19,271 nucleotides of DNA from DATNNN01 sp035601815 (GTDB lineage: Bacteria; Pseudomonadota; Alphaproteobacteria; Rhizobiales; Xanthobacteraceae): contig DATNNN010000174.1 of assembly GCA_035601815.1 (NCBI GenBank), forward strand, positions 1 through 19,271, in the 5' to 3' direction. The position numbers were made by a program, and so were the translations under genes. Positions 14,581-19,271 of the stretch are shown one piece after another; the first letter of the stretch is position 1, and every line of letters begins with the position of its first letter. The notes beneath the pieces were generated by a model. The model was not told the origin of the DNA. It did no database searches and saw nothing but the letters and a program-made list of their open reading frames with translations.

Positions 14581-15728
14581 GGCCGCCCGGCCTCCGCGGC
14601 AAGCGAAGCGAGCGAGGCGGCGATCAGCGTTTTCAGCGCTACGTCCGCGTCACGGCGCAGCCTTGCGGTCTTGAGCCACTCGCCGGCGGCTCCCTCGGCG
14701 AGCGCCGGCGATTTGCCCGCCGCGTCGATCGCCCCGGCGAGATCGCCGCGCTCAAGCCGCGCCTGCATGCGCGCCACCACCGACGCGAGATCATCGCCGG
14801 CGGGCTCTTCGCCCACGCGCCGCACGTCGACGAGATTGCCGGCACTGTGCGCGAGACGATCGAAAAACCCGCCCGCAGGCACCGACGCACGCGTGAGCTG
14901 CGGTGCAAGCTCGGAGAAGCGGCGCGCCAGCGCCATAGTCGTCGGCAATCCGCTGGCGGCTGCGGGCGCAAGCGCGGCGAGCGGTGCCGCGCGCTCGGCC
15001 AGCAGCACCCGTAGGGCGGCGAGCTCCGCCGTGAAAGGCGCGCCCGCAGCGAGCGCATCGCGCAGCAGGTTGAGCGCGACGATCTCGCCGGCGAGCGTGG
15101 GCGAGACCGTGGCGCGGCTCGCCGCGGCGAGATTGGCGAGCCGCTCCTCGATGAGGCGCAGCCGCTCGGCCGTCTCCTTGCGCAGCGTCTCAAGCTGCGC
15201 CTCGATTGCACCGAGGCGCACGGCGAGCGGCGCGATATCCGGCGGTGGCGCGCGGCGCTCGACCGTGACGAGCCGCCGCTCTATGTCGGCGAGCGATGCG
15301 GTTACACGATCCATTCGCTCGCCGAGCGTCACGGCCGTCCCATCCGCCGGCCGGGCAGCGAGCGCCTCAACCCGCGCGTTGAGCTGGGCGACATCACCCG
15401 CGAGCTTGGCGAGGCGCGTATCGGCGCCGCGCTCGAAGAGGAGAACAACCGACACCGCAATAAGCGCGCCGGCCAGCGCCGCGACGGCGATGGACGCCGC
15501 GAAGCGCACGGCTGTCCGATCGAAGACGCCGAACCAGGCCTTGCCCGGCACAGGGCGTCCCGGCTCGGGCGTCCGTTCGGGTTTGGGCGCAGCGGCCGGC
15601 TCAGGCTCCGATGCGCGCACCGCCTGCGGCGGCTCGATCTCGGTGGCGGCGAGCTCGATCACCGGCGGCTTGCCGCGCCGGCGCTTGGGCGGCGATCCGT
15701 CGTCCTTGCCGTGGTCGTCCTTCGCCAT
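14577..15728 (-). CDS. Mitofilin-like (COG4223) membrane protein
   Basis: A 383-residue protein with a charged, Pro-rich N-terminus (MAKDDHGKDDGSPPKRRR), one membrane helix around residues 80-102 and a long Ala/Leu/Arg-rich coiled-coil region, ending in a helical domain that resembles the mitofilin C-terminus. Alphaproteobacterial relatives, encoded next to hemY, are considered homologues of mitochondrial Mic60 and act in inner-membrane shaping and outer-membrane contact. The start at 15728 has GAGGAACGGC just upstream; an in-frame ATG at 15806 adds an unlikely N-terminus. It is followed by hemY with a 4-base overlap. In many relatives hemC and hemD precede this gene; they are absent here. 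Confidence 0.82.
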   Translation of the reverse strand: MAKDDHGKDDGSPPKRRRGKPPVIELAATEIEPPQAVRASEPEPAAAPKPERTPEPGRPVPGKAWFGVFDRTAVRFAASIAVAALAGALIAVSVVLLFERGADTRLAKLAGDVAQLNARVEALAARPADGTAVTLGERMDRVTASLADIERRLVTVERRAPPPDIAPLAVRLGAIEAQLETLRKETAERLRLIEERLANLAAASRATVSPTLAGEIVALNLLRDALAAGAPFTAELAALRVLLAERAAPLAALAPAAASGLPTTMALARRFSELAPQLTRASVPAGGFFDRLAHSAGNLVDVRRVGEEPAGDDLASVVARMQARLERGDLAGAIDAAGKSPALAEGAAGEWLKTARLRRDADVALKTLIAASLASLAAEAGRP

Positions 15729-15750
15729 GCCGTTCCTCGTCCTGGCAAGC

Positions 15751-15778
15751 CTTATAGAAGCCCACGACGGACCTGCAA
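15751..15778 (-). promoter_or_regulatory. Possible sigma-70-type promoter for the mitofilin-like/hemY pair
   Basis: On the minus strand TTGCAG and TATAAG are spaced by 16 bases, placing a transcript start about 15 bases before the ATG at 15728. It lies in the 132-base divergent region with tsaD. Both hexamers are only partial matches, so the call is tentative. I see no equally good promoter for tsaD on the other strand. Confidence 0.35.
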
Positions 15779-15860
15779 CGGCGCCAAGCATTGCGCGCTC
15801 GGCCACTGCGATGGTAGGGCCCGAGAGCCTAAATCCGCCTATTCCGGGCTATCGCCAATC

Positions 15861-16898
15861 ATGCTCGTTCTCGGCATCGAGACCACCTGTGACGAGACCG
15901 CCGCGGCGGTCGTTCATCGCGCCGACGACGGCACCGGTGAGATTCGCTCAAACGTGGTGCGCTCGCAGCTCGAGCAGCATAAGCCCTACGGCGGCGTGGT
16001 GCCGGAGATCGCGGCACGCGCCCACGTGGAGATGATCGACCATGTCATCCGCGCCGCCATGGAGGAAGCGGACCTGCGCTTCCCCGATCTCGATGGCGTG
16101 GCGGCGGCGGCAGGCCCCGGCCTCATCGGCGGTGTCATCGTCGGTCTCACCACCGCCAAGGCAATTGCCCTCGTGGAGCGCAAGCCGCTCATCGCCGTCA
16201 ACCACTTGGAAGCGCACGCGCTCACCGCCCGGCTCACCGATCGGCTCGCCTTTCCTTATCTCCTGCTCTTGATGTCCGGCGGCCACACCCAGCTCGTCTC
16301 GGTGGAGGACGTCGGCGTCTATCACAAGATCGGCGGCACCGTTGACGACGCGATCGGCGAGGCGTTCGACAAGACGGCAAAGATGCTCGGTCTGCCCTAT
16401 CCCGGCGGCCCCGAGGTGGAGGAAGCGGCGCGGCACGGCGATCCGGCGCGCTTCGCGTTGCCGCGGCCCATGCTCGGCCGGCCTGAGCCCGACTTCTCGC
16501 TCTCCGGCTTGAAGACCGCCGTGCGGATGGAAGCCGAGCGTATCTCGCCCCTGTCCGACCAGGACGTGGCCGACCTGTGCGCCAGCTTCCAGGCGGCGAT
16601 CGTCGATGTGGTCCTCGATCGCCTCGAGACCGCCCTCGACATGCTGCAGGAGACCGCCTCGCGCCCGACCGCGATCGTGGCGGCCGGCGGCGTCGCCGCC
16701 AACCAGCGGCTGCGCGACGCGCTGGACGCCGCCGCCACGCTCGCCGGTTCGAAGCTCATCGTGCCGCCGGCCGAGCTCTGCACCGACAACGGCGCGATGA
16801 TCGCCTGGGCGGGCGCCGAGCGGCTCGCCCGCGGCATGGTCGACGGCCTCGACGCCCGGGCGCGGGCGCGCTGGCCGCTCGTGACCGAGGCCGCATGA
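15861..16898 (+). CDS. tsaD: tRNA threonylcarbamoyladenosine synthase subunit TsaD
   Basis: TsaD transfers the threonylcarbamoyl group to A37 of ANN-decoding tRNAs together with TsaB and TsaE. The 345-residue protein has the family start MLVLGIETTCDETAAAVV, the metal ligands His115 and His119 in HLEAHALTARL, MSGGHT (138-143), and a C-terminal CTDNGAMIAWAG with the third metal ligand Asp. The ATG at 15861 is chosen because the conserved VLGIETTCDET begins directly; in-frame sequence upstream is not family-like. The gene overlaps gpsA by 4 bases (ATGA). Confidence 0.98.
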   Translation: MLVLGIETTCDETAAAVVHRADDGTGEIRSNVVRSQLEQHKPYGGVVPEIAARAHVEMIDHVIRAAMEEADLRFPDLDGVAAAAGPGLIGGVIVGLTTAKAIALVERKPLIAVNHLEAHALTARLTDRLAFPYLLLLMSGGHTQLVSVEDVGVYHKIGGTVDDAIGEAFDKTAKMLGLPYPGGPEVEEAARHGDPARFALPRPMLGRPEPDFSLSGLKTAVRMEAERISPLSDQDVADLCASFQAAIVDVVLDRLETALDMLQETASRPTAIVAAGGVAANQRLRDALDAAATLAGSKLIVPPAELCTDNGAMIAWAGAERLARGMVDGLDARARARWPLVTEAA

Positions 16899-17881
16899 AT
16901 TCATTCGAGCGCATCGGAGTGATCGGTGCCGGCGCCTGGGGCACCGCACTCGCCAACGTGGCGGCGCGCGCCGGCCATCGCGTGACGCTCTACGACAGCG
17001 ATCCGGCGGTGATCGCGGCGATCGAAAAGTCCCGCAGCAACCCGCGCCTTCCCGGCATCGAGGTTCACCGCGGCATCGCGGTCGCGCGCGCGCTCAAGGA
17101 TGCCGCCGACGCCGACGCGCTGCTCCTCGTGGTGCCGACCCAGGTGGTGCGTGCGGCCGCCGACGCGCTGGCCCCGCACGCCGCGCCGGGCCTACCCATC
17201 GTCGCCTGCGCCAAGGGCATCGAACGCGGCAGCGGTAAGTTCGTGACCGAGATTCTCACCGAACGCGTTCCCGCCGCGACGCCGGCGATTCTATCCGGCC
17301 CGAGCTTCGCCGCCGACGTGGCCAAGGGCCTGCCCACGGCGGTGACGCTTGCCGCCGCCGACGAGGCGCTCGCCGCGGCACTTGCCGAAGCGCTGAGCTC
17401 GCAAAGCTTCCGCGTCTATCACGCCACCGACGTGCGCGGGGTCGAGATCGGGGGTGCTGCCAAGAACGTGCTGGCAATCGCCGCCGGGATCGTAGTGGGC
17501 CGCGGCCTCGGCGCCAGCGCCCAGGCGGCGCTCGTCACCCGCGGCTTCGCCGAGCTCATGCGCTTCGGCCGGGCGCTCGGCGCCAAGCCCGAGACGCTGA
17601 CCGGCCTCTCCGGCCTCGGCGATCTGGTGCTCACCTGCTCGTCGCCGCAGTCGCGCAATTTCGCCTTCGGCCTCGCGCTGGGGCGGCGCGAGAAGCGGGC
17701 CGCGGGCGAAGGCCCGCTCGCCGAGGGCGCCTTCACCGCCGCGATCCTGGTGGAAACCGCACGCAAGAAGTCCGTAGAGATGCCCATTTGCGAGGCGGTC
17801 GACGCCGTGCTCGCTGGCCGCCTCGGCGTCGACGACGCGATCGCCCGTCTCCTGGCGCGGCCGCGCAAGGCTGAGATTTGA
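16895..17881 (+). CDS. gpsA: NAD(P)-dependent glycerol-3-phosphate dehydrogenase GpsA
   Basis: GpsA reduces dihydroxyacetone phosphate to sn-glycerol 3-phosphate for phospholipid synthesis in the cytoplasm. The 328-residue protein shows the N-terminal NAD(P) motif GAGAWGTALA (11-20), CAKGIE (105-110), SGPSFAADVAKG (134-145), and GGAAKNVLAIAAGI with catalytic Lys190. SGLGDLVLTC lies in the helical C-terminal domain. All key residues are present. The start overlaps the tsaD stop, so the two are probably translated together; the tsaD-gpsA order is common in alphaproteobacteria. Confidence 0.98.
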   Translation: MNSFERIGVIGAGAWGTALANVAARAGHRVTLYDSDPAVIAAIEKSRSNPRLPGIEVHRGIAVARALKDAADADALLLVVPTQVVRAAADALAPHAAPGLPIVACAKGIERGSGKFVTEILTERVPAATPAILSGPSFAADVAKGLPTAVTLAAADEALAAALAEALSSQSFRVYHATDVRGVEIGGAAKNVLAIAAGIVVGRGLGASAQAALVTRGFAELMRFGRALGAKPETLTGLSGLGDLVLTCSSPQSRNFAFGLALGRREKRAAGEGPLAEGAFTAAILVETARKKSVEMPICEAVDAVLAGRLGVDDAIARLLARPRKAEI

Positions 17882-17912
17882 TTTTCGACTTCTCGCGGCA
17901 CATGCTTGGGGC

Positions 17913-18335
17913 ATGGCCCATTGGCTTCTCAAGACCGAACCGTCGACCTGGTCGTGGGACGATCAGGTGAAGGCCGGCGCCAAAGGCGCCGCCTGGGACG
18001 GCGTGCGCAATTATGTCGCGCGGAAGAACCTCAAGGCGATGAAGAAAGGCGATCGCGCGTTCTTCTACCATTCGGGCGACGATAAACAGGTCGTTGGCGT
18101 CGTAGAAGTAACCCGCGAATATCGGCCGGATCCGTCAGACGACACCGGCGTGTTCGGCCTCGTCGACGTGAAGGCGAGGAACGCGCTGACGAAACCGGTG
18201 ACGCTCGCCGCCTGCCGGGCGGAGCCGCGCCTGAAGAAAATGGCACTCAATCAATATTCCCGGCTGTCGGTGCAACCGGTGACCGACGCGGAATGGAAGA
18301 TCGTCTGCGCGCTCGGCGACACCAAGAGCGCCTGA
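17913..18335 (+). CDS. EVE domain-containing protein
   Basis: A 140-residue single-domain protein. It opens with HWLLKTEPSTWSWDD and continues with AAWDGVRNYVARKNLKAM and KGDRAFFYHS, the main motifs of EVE (PUA-like) proteins of the thymocyte nuclear protein 1 group. EVE domains are thought to recognise modified bases in DNA or RNA; the bacterial role is not settled. It follows gpsA after 31 bases on the same strand. The only candidate binding site is GGGG very close to the ATG, so translation may depend on coupling. Confidence 0.92.
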   Translation: MAHWLLKTEPSTWSWDDQVKAGAKGAAWDGVRNYVARKNLKAMKKGDRAFFYHSGDDKQVVGVVEVTREYRPDPSDDTGVFGLVDVKARNALTKPVTLAACRAEPRLKKMALNQYSRLSVQPVTDAEWKIVCALGDTKSA

Positions 18336-18349
18336 ACAGGGAGGAACGA

Positions 18350-18778
18350 ATGGCGTTCGCTGGGCTGAACTACTGGGCGATCCTGATCGGCGCGCTCGCC
18401 GCGTGGGCGTTCGGTGCGTTCTATTACATGATCCTGTCGCGGCCGTGGCTCGCTGCGCAAGGCAAGACGCCGGAAGAATTCCAGGCGGCGCAAGTGGGAC
18501 CGCGCGGGGCAAAATTCTACGCGCCGTTCGTCATCTCTTTCGTGGCGGAAGTGATTATGGGCTGGATGCTGGCCGGCATCATGTTGCACATCGGGGCGAT
18601 GACGGTGCGCGGCGGACTGATCTCGGCGGGCTTCGTCTGGTTCGGGTTCGTGCTCACCACCATGACCGTGAACAACGCCTTCAGCATGCGGCGACCGCTG
18701 CTCACGGTGATCGACGCCGTGCATTGGCTCGGCGCTCTCCTCATCATCGGCGCCGTGATCGGGGCCTTCGCCAGCTAG
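18350..18778 (+). CDS. DUF1761-type small membrane protein
   Basis: A 142-residue inner-membrane protein with four predicted helices: about residues 6-27, 56-80, 86-106 and 118-138. The sequence begins MAFAGLNYWAILIGALAAW, with FGAFYYMILSRPWLAAQGKT after the first helix, the typical DUF1761 layout. Function is unknown for the family. GGGAGGAACGA upstream supports the ATG at 18350 over a longer in-frame start at 18293, which would overlap the EVE gene. It lies 14 bases after the EVE gene, so probably in one operon with it. Confidence 0.8.
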   Translation: MAFAGLNYWAILIGALAAWAFGAFYYMILSRPWLAAQGKTPEEFQAAQVGPRGAKFYAPFVISFVAEVIMGWMLAGIMLHIGAMTVRGGLISAGFVWFGFVLTTMTVNNAFSMRRPLLTVIDAVHWLGALLIIGAVIGAFAS

Positions 18779-18813
18779 CGAACGGGCCGGACCAAAGTCG
18801 CAGTCCTTTCTCC

Positions 18814-18841
18814 TTGTCGGATCAAGGGCATCGCGCATAAT
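18814..18841 (+). promoter_or_regulatory. Possible sigma-70-type promoter of acs
   Basis: TTGTCG (18814-18819) and CATAAT (18836-18841) are 16 bases apart, placing a transcript start about 50 bases before the acs ATG. The 119-base gap before acs supports an independent promoter. Each hexamer differs from consensus at one or two bases. Confidence 0.45.
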
Positions 18842-18897
18842 CTACGCCGAGCGACAAGCCCGGCGGCAAGCCGGCGGACGCGTTGGGGAGGGGTTCG

Positions 18898-19271
18898 ATG
18901 TCGGAGAAGATCTACGACGTTCCGGCCGCATGGAAGAAGCGCGCCTATGTTGATGAGGCAAAGTACAAGGAGATGTACGCGCGCTCGGTGAAGGACCCGA
19001 ACGCGTTCTGGGCCGCTGAAGCCAAGCGCATCCACTGGTTCAAGCCCTTCACCAAGGTGAAGAACACTTCGTTCGGACCGGGCAGCGTCTCGATCAAGTG
19101 GTTCGAGGACGGCACCACCAACTGCGCCTACAATTGCATCGACCGCCATCTGGAGAAGCGCGGCGGCCAGGTCGCGATCATCTGGGAAGGCGACGATCCC
19201 AAGGACGACAAGAAGATCACCTACAAAGAGCTGCACGCCGAGGTGTGCCGCTTCGCCAACGTGCTGAAAGC
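18898..19271 (+). CDS. acs: Acetyl-CoA synthetase, N-terminal part (cut by window edge)
   Basis: About 124 codons are visible before the right edge; the full protein is usually about 650 residues. The enzyme activates acetate to acetyl-CoA through acetyl-AMP. The product begins MSEKIYDVPAAWKKRAYVDE and contains FWAAEAKRIHWFKPFTKV, KWFEDGTTNCAYNCIDRHL and GGQVAIIWEGDDP, all typical of the N-terminal domain of Acs. The AMP-binding and acetyl-lysine motifs lie outside the window. GGGGAGGGG about 5 bases before the ATG is a strong ribosome binding site. Confidence 0.96.
   Translation, partial: MSEKIYDVPAAWKKRAYVDEAKYKEMYARSVKDPNAFWAAEAKRIHWFKPFTKVKNTSFGPGSVSIKWFEDGTTNCAYNCIDRHLEKRGGQVAIIWEGDDPKDDKKITYKELHAEVCRFANVLK

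Noticed and set aside
14473..16035. A 520-codon open frame on the plus strand crossing into tsaD
   Set aside because: It is antisense to the mitofilin-like gene and hemY and then runs out of frame through tsaD; the Ser/Ala/Arg-rich product looks like a codon-bias shadow.

Overview
This is a GC-rich window with alphaproteobacterial, probably Hyphomicrobiales (Rhizobiales), character. The evidence is the mitofilin-like/HemY pair divergent from tsaD-gpsA, the EVE-domain gene followed by acs, the urtABCDE urea transporter joined to a urease operon, and -24/-12 promoters of the sigma-54 type. The family is not fixed by the sequence; something near Xanthobacteraceae or Bradyrhizobiaceae is a guess.

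Layout. Everything from the left edge to about 15728 is on the minus strand, so it reads right to left. Everything from 15861 to the right edge is on the plus strand. The divergent promoter region is 15729-15860. From right to left on the minus strand: a mitofilin-like membrane protein and HemY (14577-15728 and 13072-14580, overlapping by 4 bases); tRNA-Thr(CGT) (12962-13037); a HupE/UreJ nickel permease-like protein (12316-12900); urtA, urtB, urtC, urtD, urtE (12143 down to 6539); ureD, a fused ureA-ureB, ureC, ureE, ureF, ureG (6564 down to 1570); a TerB-like protein, an SDR oxidoreductase, and the start of a class I glutamine amidotransferase cut by the left edge. On the plus strand: tsaD, gpsA (4-base overlap), an EVE-domain protein, a small DUF1761-type membrane protein and the N-terminal third or less of acetyl-CoA synthetase. 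There is no gene-free stretch over 300 bases; the longest, about 170 bases, is the urtA promoter region.

How it works together. UrtA-E brings urea across the inner membrane. The UreAB/UreC apoenzyme hydrolyses it to ammonia and carbamate/CO2. UreD, UreF, UreG and the His-tailed UreE load the two nickel ions, and UreJ may supply nickel. I find two near-consensus sigma-54 promoter elements, one before ureJ and one before urtA, each with the exact 10-base GG-to-GC spacing. Together they imply nitrogen-limitation (NtrC-type) control of the whole system. The very short gaps and overlaps from urtB to the SDR suggest one long transcript. The least explained part is the tail of that operon (TerB-like protein, SDR, amidotransferase).

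The window is mostly well-known biology. I saw no CRISPR array, insertion sequence, phage gene or clearly undescribed multi-gene system. Points worth a second look are the promoter pair, the operon tail, the absence of hemC/hemD where relatives usually carry them, and several small sequence structures at gene borders.
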